This document shows positions 31,139-39,380 of a stretch of 42,333 nucleotides of DNA, in pieces. The stretch is from a virus. Position numbers and translations under genes: made by a program. The DNA is taken from positions 1 through 42,333 of IMG/VR virus record IMGVR_UViG_3300022921_001161, one strand, 5' to 3'. The first letter of the stretch is position 1. Each line of letters begins with the position of its first letter. The notes under the pieces are model-generated. The model did no database searches, was not told the origin of the DNA, and saw only the letters and a list, made by a program, of their open reading frames with translations.

Positions 31139-32090
31139 GAAGTAAAAATCCTACTTGACACATACACTTTTCTTTTTCACAAGTAACCGGTTTTATAATA
31201 GGCTTAAATTTTTCTGCTAGTTTAGGATCATATAAATTATACTCTCCAGATTTAAATCCTAAAATATTATTTCCGCACACACTGCCTATACTTCCGTCAA
31301 AGTTTATAAACACAGTGTCTACTCCTAAATTACAACTCCAACCTTTAAAGTTATTTAAATTGTTTATTAGAACATAGTTTTTTGATACTTCTTGTGTACT
31401 ACCATCTTCATATGTTAATAACACTGGAGGTTTAGATTTCTTAGGTTTAAAAATTTCGTCTTGCTTAGGATTTCTTTTACGTTGGTTTAGTAGATACTGC
31501 GACTGTTCATATGTTGTGTCTTGTGTTGTATTTCCTAATTTAATAGGTTTAACATTTACAGGAAAACTTGTTTCACTTTCTAACAATCTATCTACAATAG
31601 TTACACAAGTATCCCAATCCTTTGTATCCATAAGCACATCACAAATAACATTGTTATGTTTGCTCCATAACATATCTGCTAATTTACTAACGTGTTCTAC
31701 ATCAATACGTTCGTGATGACAACTAATGTAAACAGTGTCAAACTCACCGCCATTTTTCTCCCACCATGATAAAGTTCTGCTACCGTTTGTACTCAAATGA
31801 AACGTACATCCAAGGTTACGAAAGTGTTGTGTAAATTTAATTAACTCTGGCCATAGTGTAGGTTCCCCGCCAATTAGGTCTATTTGAAATTCTGTTTTAC
31901 CAATTTCTTTATAGCAGTTAATAATATGTTCTAAATTTTTAGTTGCTAAATCCAGATCAGGCCAGCGATATGTGCCTTCATGACTGCCAGGGAAACAGTA
32001 CCAACAGGCATAATTACAAGTGTTACCCATTTGAAAGTTGATATCAACTCGATTTTTTGGATGGTGGTTTGTAAGAGAAACTATTTGCAT
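31119..32090 (-). CDS. Radical SAM protein
   Basis: The product has 323 residues. NFQMGNTCNYACWYC gives C25, C29 and C32, and IGGEPTLW (73-80) is the SAM motif, followed by FHLSTNGSRT. The C-terminal part has CNLGVD, IGSVCGN and a cysteine-rich CEKEKCMCQVGF close to the end, so an auxiliary cluster is likely. The closest relative in the window is the gene at 37822-38727, which shares the CNYxCxYC form, GGEPT, STNGS and the CxC ending. It stands alone between two opposite genes and starts back to back with the + gene at 32091. Confidence 0.87.
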   Translation of the reverse strand: MQIVSLTNHHPKNRVDINFQMGNTCNYACWYCFPGSHEGTYRWPDLDLATKNLEHIINCYKEIGKTEFQIDLIGGEPTLWPELIKFTQHFRNLGCTFHLSTNGSRTLSWWEKNGGEFDTVYISCHHERIDVEHVSKLADMLWSKHNNVICDVLMDTKDWDTCVTIVDRLLESETSFPVNVKPIKLGNTTQDTTYEQSQYLLNQRKRNPKQDEIFKPKKSKPPVLLTYEDGSTQEVSKNYVLINNLNNFKGWSCNLGVDTVFINFDGSIGSVCGNNILGFKSGEYNLYDPKLAEKFKPIIKPVTCEKEKCMCQVGFLLPKHRKF

Positions 32091-32954
32091 ATGGAATATT
32101 TATTGCCTGAAAAAATATATTGTAATAAGCCTGGTATTACCGTAACATATTCTAACGGCGAGAAGTTATTACCATTAACATATGTGCTATACGATCATCA
32201 CCCAGCAAACAAATTTTTGTATTTGTTACAACAAAATATTAATAAACCACTAGTACAGGAAACAAGTTTTGTATTAGATACAAAAGATGAAGAAGAATTA
32301 AAGCAAGAAATTGTAAATATTACAACTAATTTAAATATTGATCCAAATGCTTCTCTAAGCGAATTACACAAACTTATAGAAAATAAAAATCATTCAGAAG
32401 ATTACGATAGGTTAAATAGATTAATACACGTTTATGAACAATTTTTAAGTAATCAAGACTCGCCCCGTCTTAATAGTTTTTTTAGATTTGAAGGCGCTAC
32501 TACGTTGCCAATTGAAAACGAAGATCTATTATACTTTAGAATGGACAGAAACTTTGGAGACCTGTGTATGGGTTACAATACACTAGGTAAACATTGGTTA
32601 GAAATTTGTGGCAGAGGCGAAGGTGATAGGATTAACGAAGTAGTTACCCAACAGCATATTAATTGCGAGGGATATATGTTATATCGTTCTGCATACGATA
32701 CTCCGTTTACAGTTACAAAACATTTTGTTGATTGGTATAAGAAAAATACAGATAAGCCAATTACATTAGATATGGCGTTAGGATACATTGTTGTTGGAAA
32801 ATTAGTTATGCCATTAGATTGGAACAATGTATATAATTTAAACAGAGACTCTTGGACAAGAATGTTAAGCAAATATAAAAATATTGTAAGTGTTGAATTA
32901 ACAGAAGTTACAGATAATGTACATGATTTAATGCATAAGGCTCATATGCTATGA
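32091..32954 (+). CDS. Hypothetical protein
   Basis: From ATG 32091 the product has 287 residues. The 5' extension to 31980 lies inside the opposite gene and is unlikely. It has a beta-rich N-terminus (CNKPGITVTYSNGEKLLPLTYVLYDHH), a helical middle with acidic stretches (about 65-150), and a C-terminal part with YFRMDRNFGDLCMGYNTLGKHWLEICGRGEGD and ITLDMALGYIVVGKLVMPLDWNNVYNLNRDSW. I do not recognise the fold. It is the first gene of a 5.7-kb + strand operon and overlaps the next radical SAM gene by 4 nt, so it may be a partner or substrate protein. Confidence 0.65.
   Translation: MEYLLPEKIYCNKPGITVTYSNGEKLLPLTYVLYDHHPANKFLYLLQQNINKPLVQETSFVLDTKDEEELKQEIVNITTNLNIDPNASLSELHKLIENKNHSEDYDRLNRLIHVYEQFLSNQDSPRLNSFFRFEGATTLPIENEDLLYFRMDRNFGDLCMGYNTLGKHWLEICGRGEGDRINEVVTQQHINCEGYMLYRSAYDTPFTVTKHFVDWYKKNTDKPITLDMALGYIVVGKLVMPLDWNNVYNLNRDSWTRMLSKYKNIVSVELTEVTDNVHDLMHKAHML
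32097..32104 (-). promoter_or_regulatory. T4-late-type promoter (AATAAATA), minus strand
   Basis: AATAAATA on the minus strand lies within the first codons of the divergent + gene. Its predicted start near 32091 is one base before the ATG of the minus-strand radical SAM gene. No ribosome site is present, again pointing to a leaderless message. Its use is uncertain because the region is AT-rich. Confidence 0.5.
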
Positions 32955-33985
32955 GATGTAAACTTTTAGAAAGTCACGTATACATTGCGGCAAACGGACA
33001 GTATCGATTATGCTGTACTAGTAACGAGCCTGATAATGTAGAAACTGTGCATACACATACTCCGCAACAATGGCTTAACAGTCAACCTGTTATAAATGCT
33101 AAAGAACTTCTAGCAAAAGACGAATGGCCTGATGCTTGTATTACTTGCAAGAAACATGAAGAAGCAGGAATACCTAGCAGACGTCAACAAAAGGACTTTT
33201 ACGGTCCTGATATAACACACTTAGATTTACGTTTTGGTAATAGTTGTAATTTTAAATGTATAAGTTGTCATAGTGGTGCAAGTAGTAGCATTGCAGAAGA
33301 AGCCGCAGAAATGGCTAGACAAAACTTAAATCCATATCATACTGTACTAGATGTAAAAAATTACAACTGGTATGATGAAAAATTTTTACACTACTTTGAA
33401 AACTTGCCATTAAAAGAAGTTTACCTGACAGGAGGCGAACCTATGATGGTTAAACACTTGCCACAGTTTTTAGAAAGACTAGACTCAAGTGTTACTATAC
33501 GGTTTAATACAAACGGAAGTTTATTTAATCCTCGTGTACACAACTTGCTCAAACGCTTTAATCGTGTTATAATGAGTGTAAGTATGGACTCTGTAGGGAA
33601 AAGAATTGAATACATTAGGTACGGCGCAGATTGGAAAACTGTAGAAGAAAATACATTGCGTTATAAAGATATGTATAAGACAGATATTGCTCCGTGTTTA
33701 AGTATACTGAACAGTGCATACCATAACGAATTATTAGAATGGAGTGATAAACACAATTTGCAGGTCTGGGAAAATTACCTTTCTCAACCCGATTGGTTAC
33801 ACGTTAAAAATGCTCCAGATAGTTTAAAAGAACAATTTAAAATTAACACAAACTGGTTTAGTGAACCTGCTGATACAAATCAACAAAGAATTTTTGTTGA
33901 AGAAATTACAAAACTAGATAACTTTAGACGTGTAAATATTAAGGACTACTTACCAGAAGTAGCACAAGCATATGGAATTAGTTAA
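32951..33985 (+). CDS. Radical SAM protein with N-terminal twitch-type domain
   Basis: The product has 344 residues. The N-terminal module has C3, C21/C22 (YRLCCTS), C63 and C66 (DACITCKKHEEAG), the twitch pattern ahead of the core. The core has CNFKCISC (C99, C103, C106) and LTGGEPMM, then IRFNTNGSLFN. It ends soon after the barrel. The gene shares this plan with those at 28815, 36757 and 39367. It overlaps the upstream unknown (ATGA) and the kinase-like gene downstream (14 nt), so the three are probably co-translated. Confidence 0.87.
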   Translation: MRCKLLESHVYIAANGQYRLCCTSNEPDNVETVHTHTPQQWLNSQPVINAKELLAKDEWPDACITCKKHEEAGIPSRRQQKDFYGPDITHLDLRFGNSCNFKCISCHSGASSSIAEEAAEMARQNLNPYHTVLDVKNYNWYDEKFLHYFENLPLKEVYLTGGEPMMVKHLPQFLERLDSSVTIRFNTNGSLFNPRVHNLLKRFNRVIMSVSMDSVGKRIEYIRYGADWKTVEENTLRYKDMYKTDIAPCLSILNSAYHNELLEWSDKHNLQVWENYLSQPDWLHVKNAPDSLKEQFKINTNWFSEPADTNQQRIFVEEITKLDNFRRVNIKDYLPEVAQAYGIS

Positions 33986-34427
33986 AGTAAACAAAGAAAA
34001 AGCACGTAGGGTTTATAAACTTAACAACTGTTATAAAAAAGTTTGGCACTACATTGACGAGGAATGGTTAGAATGGCACGTCGATGTTCTAAATAATATA
34101 ATGCCCGGTTATGTACAATCGCACGGCATTGAAGATAGTAGTATGTATATTTGCTTTAATATTATTCCAGGCACTCCTGCAAATACGTTTGAACATACTC
34201 CAGAATTTATAGATAAAATTTATAATTTTTGTGTTAGTAATATAAAAGAAACTGAACCGTATGCACATGGAGATTGGGTGCTAAGTAATATTATAATCGA
34301 CGGAGATAATATGTATATGGTTGATTGGGATAACGTTGGCATTTATAATCCTAAAGAAGTATTAACAAAACTAAAAAGTGATTTAAAAAGTGCCTTTGGA
34401 GATAAGTTTGACACCGCAAGCATTTAG
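33972..34427 (+). CDS. Minimal aminoglycoside-phosphotransferase-like (APH) kinase
   Basis: The product has 151 residues, about half of a normal APH enzyme. YAHGDWVLSNIIIDGDNMYMVDWDNVG (97-123) holds the catalytic loop HGDxxxxN (H99, D101, N106) and the metal-binding DWD (D118, D120) of the protein-kinase-like fold. YICFNIIPGTPA (59-70) looks like the hinge. The N-lobe is very short (about 1-58), and the glycine loop and beta3 Lys are not clear. It may phosphorylate a small molecule or sugar, or bind nucleotide only. Similar compact forms occur in other phages and bacterial polysaccharide clusters. Confidence 0.7.
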   Translation: MELVKVNKEKARRVYKLNNCYKKVWHYIDEEWLEWHVDVLNNIMPGYVQSHGIEDSSMYICFNIIPGTPANTFEHTPEFIDKIYNFCVSNIKETEPYAHGDWVLSNIIIDGDNMYMVDWDNVGIYNPKEVLTKLKSDLKSAFGDKFDTASI

Positions 34428-35631
34428 TTATGCTACAGTAGGTAGCAATGGAATGATTTATGTTCCTCCTTACGGACTTACAGAATCTCTTGACTATATG
34501 CTCAAGATGGATCCACGCACATATCGTATAGAAAAAATTAAACTAGATGTAGATGATTCCACAGAAAAATGGCAAAAAGGTATTGTACATCGTGACAAGA
34601 TCTATTTCTTGCCCTATAACGAAAGTCGTATCCTAATTGTAGACACAAAAGACGACAGTGTTGATTATGTTGATTTAAGAATAAAAGGACGAGGCAAGTA
34701 TGTACAAGGACACGTTTACGGTGATAGAATTATTGCTATTCCTTACGGGGAACACGAACCGTTTACCTATGTACTAGACTTCAATATGAAATCGCATAAC
34801 TTTAAAATGATGAGTTTAGACATTCCTGTTACTGATACTAAAATGTGGCACACTACACAAATGGTAGATGGTATTATTTACGGAATGCCCCGAGGTGAAA
34901 ATCACGACACATTCTTTCCTTATAGATTAGAGTATGATTGTTTTAATAGCAGTTATAAATTAATTGATATGAGTTCTTGGTGGGTAGACTACGATGAGGA
35001 TCGAACCTGTAATAAAAAGTTTACCACACTAGCAAAAGTGGGTAACAAATTATATGCACCACCATATAGCGAAAGTCCTGTGTTTGACATTCTAGCAAAG
35101 TTTGACGGAAAAGGTTGGCAAGGTGTAAAAACAAAACAACAACAAACTAGTAGAAAATACTACTCACATACTGTTGCAAAAAACGGAAAAGTTTATTTTC
35201 CTCCAGCAGGTCACGATGAAGACTGGAGTGAGATGCTGGTGATCAACAGTGTTACAGATGATTGGTATATTAAAAATTTAGACATAGGAAAAGAAAGTAA
35301 AAAATATTTTACTGGGTTAGAAAATAGTCAAGGGAAAATTTATTATATTCCAAGAGGCGGTTGTGTTTGTGAACCTGAAGATACTTGGAAGAGCCAGGGC
35401 GATTTAGCAGAAGTATTGGTTATTGATACAAAAGACGATAGTACATATACTATAGATATCGGTGATCATTTTAAAGACAGTACAACTATAGAAAAGTATA
35501 ATGATTGTGTAATGGTACAAGACACAATTTTTGCATTTCCATACGGTGAAAGTGAAACATTTCAAACAGTATTAATTTTTGATACAATATCTGGCACTGT
35601 ATTAAACACAATAGATTTAAACAATGTATAA
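34408..35631 (+). CDS. Beta-propeller protein (kelch-like PYG repeats), copy 1
   Basis: From TTG 34408, which has GGAG six bases upstream, the product has 407 residues; a GTG at 34390 is an alternative. At least eight repeats end in a shared strand: GMIYVPPYG, KIYFLPYNES, RIIAIPYGE, IIYGMPRGE, KLYAPPYSES, KVYFPPAGHDE, KIYYIPRGG and TIFAFPYGES. Each is followed by a strand with a VIDTKDD-like segment. This is the pattern of a 7-8-bladed propeller. No signal peptide is present. It could bind a ligand, serve as a virion adhesin, or present a site to the radical SAM proteins on both sides. Confidence 0.78.
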   Translation: MTPQAFSYATVGSNGMIYVPPYGLTESLDYMLKMDPRTYRIEKIKLDVDDSTEKWQKGIVHRDKIYFLPYNESRILIVDTKDDSVDYVDLRIKGRGKYVQGHVYGDRIIAIPYGEHEPFTYVLDFNMKSHNFKMMSLDIPVTDTKMWHTTQMVDGIIYGMPRGENHDTFFPYRLEYDCFNSSYKLIDMSSWWVDYDEDRTCNKKFTTLAKVGNKLYAPPYSESPVFDILAKFDGKGWQGVKTKQQQTSRKYYSHTVAKNGKVYFPPAGHDEDWSEMLVINSVTDDWYIKNLDIGKESKKYFTGLENSQGKIYYIPRGGCVCEPEDTWKSQGDLAEVLVIDTKDDSTYTIDIGDHFKDSTTIEKYNDCVMVQDTIFAFPYGESETFQTVLIFDTISGTVLNTIDLNNV

Positions 35632-36760
35632 AGCATTTGAAGATTTTTATAAAGAAGCACGTATTAGACATCTTGTACTAGAAGTAAACAAGGACGAATT
35701 AATTAGTCCGCCTTTTGGTACTAGAAACAACGAAGAATATGATATGTGTGCGTTCTACAAAGACTACACCAGTCTTATTCCTTTAGATAACGTGCCACCT
35801 GCAACTAGTAAATTTAATGCTGTAGGAGTTACTGACGACAGCGTATGGCTTATTCCATATGGCATTTACGATGACCTAAATGTTGTTGTACAACTAAAAG
35901 ATAAAAAGCCAATATACCATACACTAGATAAAACAGGTAAGGGACAATTCTATAGTGTTGCTAGTCACGGTAACACTGCTTGTAGTTTTCCTCTAGGTTA
36001 CGAAGATACCCAATTCTTAATTTATATTAAAGACAACGAAGTTAAAACCGTTGAAGTAGATACAAACGAAAAGAAAGCACATATGGGTACCGTGTATTGT
36101 AACGGAAGTTATTACAGTATGCCAAGAGGTGAAAGTGTTCACTATTCAAACATACTAGAGTTTAATGGCAAGAAAGTAATTAAGCACAAACTAGACTTAC
36201 CAGAAGTATCACGCAAGTATACCGATGCTGTTGTTGTAGGTGATAAACTTTTTAGTTTACCGTTCGGAGAAACTCCAGGACTAAACGAAGTAATTGAGTT
36301 TGATACAAAAACAAAAGAATGCCAACTACATAAATTAAATGTTGACGACTTTGCTAAAAAATATAATGCACAAGTACTAGTTGACGATGTTATTATTGGA
36401 TTACCATACGGAACAGAACATGGAGAAAGTAATAAAGGTGTAGTGTTTAATACTGTTACTAAAGAAAGTTTTCAATTTAGTATAAAAGAAACTTACGGTG
36501 GTAAGTTTAGATATCGTAGCGGTATTGCTTTTAAAGGCTATGCTTATTTCTTACCAGCAGGAACTCCTGGATGTTCTTTATATAAAGTAGACCCTAACGG
36601 AATATGGATTTCAAAAACATATCCAGATAATTTAATGTTTGGGCGTCCTGTAATTTACAAAGACAAAATACACACAATCGTTTATAATACACACGATGAT
36701 AGTTCAACACTAGTTACTGTTAACGATTGGTTGGACATAGAAACGGTGGCTGTACTATGA
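35624..36760 (+). CDS. Beta-propeller protein (kelch-like PYG repeats), copy 2
   Basis: The product has 378 residues and is a divergent paralogue of the gene upstream. Repeats include LISPPFG, VWLIPYGIYDD, ACSFPLGYED, YYSMPRGESVH, LFSLPFGETPG, VIIGLPYGTEHG and AYFLPAGTPG, with regular spacing of about 45 residues. It overlaps its neighbours by 8 and 4 nt, so all three are coupled. The two copies differ throughout, so they have probably been kept for different partners. The role is unknown. Confidence 0.78.
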   Translation: MYKAFEDFYKEARIRHLVLEVNKDELISPPFGTRNNEEYDMCAFYKDYTSLIPLDNVPPATSKFNAVGVTDDSVWLIPYGIYDDLNVVVQLKDKKPIYHTLDKTGKGQFYSVASHGNTACSFPLGYEDTQFLIYIKDNEVKTVEVDTNEKKAHMGTVYCNGSYYSMPRGESVHYSNILEFNGKKVIKHKLDLPEVSRKYTDAVVVGDKLFSLPFGETPGLNEVIEFDTKTKECQLHKLNVDDFAKKYNAQVLVDDVIIGLPYGTEHGESNKGVVFNTVTKESFQFSIKETYGGKFRYRSGIAFKGYAYFLPAGTPGCSLYKVDPNGIWISKTYPDNLMFGRPVIYKDKIHTIVYNTHDDSSTLVTVNDWLDIETVAVL

Positions 36761-37842
36761 ACTGTTACGCTCCTTGGCACGCCTTAAGTATACGTTTCAA
36801 CGGTGACGTTGTACCTGATTGTGTTTACACAGGTCGTCACGGAAATTTACTTAAAGATGATTTGCCAACAATACTTCGTCATCCTGGATTAATATTAACA
36901 CAACAAATAATTGCAACCGGAGAGTTTCCTAGCAACTGTTTACAATGTACGGCAAAAGAAAGTACCAACGGACATAGCAGGCGTAAGTTTTTTGAACAAG
37001 TATTAAATCCTATGCTTAAACCAGAAAGCAAAGGTAAGAATGACATTTACTTTTTAGAATTTAATATGAGTAATGTTTGTAATTTAAAATGTCGTATGTG
37101 TAGTGGGGTAAACTCAACTGCTTGGATCAAAGAGGATCTTAAACTTGATTCATTAGGAATTCAACGTCCTATACATGAGCCAGATTTTGGTTATAGAAAT
37201 CTATCGCCGGATATCGTTGATAGATTATTTGAATATCCAGAATATTTTAAGAACTTGCAGTATGTTAATATTAAAGGCGGCGAACCTTATATGGAACCGG
37301 CAAACAAACAAATAATGCAAAAACTAATCGAATTAGATCTTTCTAAAAATATTACACTTGATATTAGTACAAACGGTACTATTGTTGATTTAGAGTTTGA
37401 CGAACTTGCACAACAGTTTAAAGAAACTAAATGGCACATTAGTATTGAAGGTGTAGGTAAATTATACGAGTACATTCGAGGCGGTAATAACTTTACATTT
37501 GAGCAATTTGAAGAAAATCTAAAACACTTTGATAAAATGGATCGTGTTATTTTTGCTGGAACTGTAATGACTTATAATGTTTGTCACTTAGATGAAATTC
37601 GAAGTTGGTTTGAAAATGTACGCAAAGACAATTATGAATTATATCTTAACAACGTAGTTACAACGCCTGCATATCTTAATCCAACAATTCTTCCAACGTT
37701 TATTTTAGATAAGACTGAATATACAGAAAACTATGATCCTAATAACTTAGAAAAGTTTATTGAATTTACTGTAGAACTTGATAAGTTGAGAGGTACAAAC
37801 GTACTAGATGTTTGTCCTGAACTAGACACTCTCTTTTCTTAA
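36757..37842 (+). CDS. Radical SAM protein with N-terminal twitch-type domain
   Basis: From ATG 36757 (ATGA overlap) the product has 361 residues. The twitch part has C3, C22 (VVPDCVYTG), C61 and C64 (SNCLQCTAKES). The core has CNLKCRMC (C108, C112, C115), IKGGEPYM and LDISTNGT. It shares the SGVNSTAW form with the SPHDSSSWIKD of the gene at 39367-40698, which suggests these two are closest. It ends the + strand operon and overlaps the convergent radical SAM gene by 21 nt. Confidence 0.87.
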   Translation: MNCYAPWHALSIRFNGDVVPDCVYTGRHGNLLKDDLPTILRHPGLILTQQIIATGEFPSNCLQCTAKESTNGHSRRKFFEQVLNPMLKPESKGKNDIYFLEFNMSNVCNLKCRMCSGVNSTAWIKEDLKLDSLGIQRPIHEPDFGYRNLSPDIVDRLFEYPEYFKNLQYVNIKGGEPYMEPANKQIMQKLIELDLSKNITLDISTNGTIVDLEFDELAQQFKETKWHISIEGVGKLYEYIRGGNNFTFEQFEENLKHFDKMDRVIFAGTVMTYNVCHLDEIRSWFENVRKDNYELYLNNVVTTPAYLNPTILPTFILDKTEYTENYDPNNLEKFIEFTVELDKLRGTNVLDVCPELDTLFS

Positions 37843-38727
37843 ATAGATATCGCTTAAACAAGCACATACTTGTTTACCGCATTGTACTGTTTCAGTTGGT
37901 AACTTATAACGCTCAATGTTTCCTAATGCGCCGCCTTCTTTACAATCTGCTCTATATATGTTACCCCACATATCAACATTAATCATATGTAGTCCGGCCC
38001 AACATTTCCAACCATAAAATTTATTTTGATCATTGGCTATTAAATCATTTGCAGTAACTGGTTGTTCATCTAAAAATAATTCGCCTCTATGTAAATGTGT
38101 ATCTGGAAGTTGACTAAAGAAAGGCCAATTTTTAATTGTATCTAATTGTTCCTGTGTATATTTTGCTGGAGTATTTGTAATTGCATCTATATTAGATTTA
38201 TCTAAAATAATTTTAGGCCATACGCTAACATTATCACTACTTAAATAAATTTCTTCTGCAATGTTAAACATTTCATCAAAGTTCTCAGGGGCCAACATTA
38301 GATTAACAAATACAGGACAGTAACTTTTTTGTATTACTTTTTTAATATGTTCTAGATCTGCGTATTCAGGATGATATGAAATAATATATCCATCTGTATA
38401 TTGTGAAATTATTTTATAATAATCTACACTTTTACTACCGTTAGTTAAAAAACTAAAAGTGTGTCCTTGGTTTTTTATCAATTTAGCAAGATCTAAAAAA
38501 TGTTTCCAATGTGTAGGTTCACCGCCACTTAATCTATAACAAATATTTTTACCTGTAACTTTGAAATTTTCAACAAATCGTTTTACTGTTTCCCATTGAG
38601 GTTGACCTGTACTACCGTTATGTAGATGATCAGGACAATAGGAACAGCGATAGTTACACTTGTTACTTAATGTCCAACTAACAAGGAACCAGTTTTCTTT
38701 TGCTATGTCTTGGTAAGTTAATTTCAT
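37822..38727 (-). CDS. Radical SAM protein
   Basis: The product has 301 residues. LSNKCNYRCSYC gives C24, C28 and C31, and LSGGEPTHW is the SAM motif, then FSFLTNGSKS. The C-terminal part has CWAGLHMINVDMWGNIYRADC and VQCGKQVCAC, a SPASM-like spread of cysteines. It is the paralogue of the gene at 31119-32090. Both occupy the same place in the layout, on the minus strand, with their 3' ends overlapping the end of another radical SAM gene. Confidence 0.87.
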   Translation of the reverse strand: MKLTYQDIAKENWFLVSWTLSNKCNYRCSYCPDHLHNGSTGQPQWETVKRFVENFKVTGKNICYRLSGGEPTHWKHFLDLAKLIKNQGHTFSFLTNGSKSVDYYKIISQYTDGYIISYHPEYADLEHIKKVIQKSYCPVFVNLMLAPENFDEMFNIAEEIYLSSDNVSVWPKIILDKSNIDAITNTPAKYTQEQLDTIKNWPFFSQLPDTHLHRGELFLDEQPVTANDLIANDQNKFYGWKCWAGLHMINVDMWGNIYRADCKEGGALGNIERYKLPTETVQCGKQVCACLSDIYLRKESV

Positions 38728-39380
38728 TCTGCCATTGTGTTATCTAGTATAAGTTTCTGTGTGCGCTCGTTTAGTTTTACTGTCAAAATAAGACTATACA
38801 AGTTATCGCTAAAACTAAACACACTGTGATCTAGTTGAAAGTTTGTAAAGTACACATATCCTGCTTCTGGGTACAAAGGTTTACCGTCTAACATCTGTAC
38901 ATAGTTTTCAGGACTACATCTTCCAAACACAACTAACAGTCTAAAGTATTCTGGACTAGTTCCGTGAAAATCTCTATGTGGTGGGAAGAATCCGCCTTGA
39001 TCTATACGTAATAAATGTACACGCCCAATGTCGGGTGAGAATATATCTACTATTTTTTTAAGTTCGGGGATCTTATGATATACTTCTGTAGGAGTGTTAA
39101 AGTTTTCTTCCTTCATTTCAACATCATGATATTTTTGCATATGTCCAAAACTATTCAAATGGTAATTGTCCATAACATCGCCTGTGTGACTAGTTACTGG
39201 TAATCCCCATCTATTGTTATGTGTATCTTTCTTAGCATTATAAGGACACCAGTTATCTTTAAACTGCTCTAGTTGTTGTTCAACAGCGTGATGATTGATA
39301 TGCCATTTAAGTTTAACTTGATGACCCAAGTTGACTAGGCTTTGCCAACGCAATGCTCTTTCAATTTCAGTTTGGTCCAT
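38724..39380 (-). CDS. Asp/Asn beta-hydroxylase-like 2OG-Fe(II) oxygenase
   Basis: The product has 218 residues. GRVHLLRIDQGGFFPPHRDFHGTSPEYFRLLVVF gives the HRD iron site. LYPEAGYVYFTNFQLDHSVFSFSDNLYSLILTVKLN gives the distal His; the usual Arg is replaced here by a Tyr or Ser/Leu segment, so 2-oxoglutarate binding may differ. The N-terminal region has WHINHHAVEQQLEQF and WGLPVTSHTGD. It is the sixth such domain in the cluster and the only one in the right-hand operon, placed between two radical SAM genes with 4- and 14-nt overlaps. Confidence 0.72.
   Translation of the reverse strand: MDQTEIERALRWQSLVNLGHQVKLKWHINHHAVEQQLEQFKDNWCPYNAKKDTHNNRWGLPVTSHTGDVMDNYHLNSFGHMQKYHDVEMKEENFNTPTEVYHKIPELKKIVDIFSPDIGRVHLLRIDQGGFFPPHRDFHGTSPEYFRLLVVFGRCSPENYVQMLDGKPLYPEAGYVYFTNFQLDHSVFSFSDNLYSLILTVKLNERTQKLILDNTMAE

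Noticed and set aside
31980-32090. N-terminal extension of the plus gene at 32091
   Set aside because: The extra 37 residues lie within the opposite radical SAM gene and have no ribosome site; ATG 32091 is the better start.
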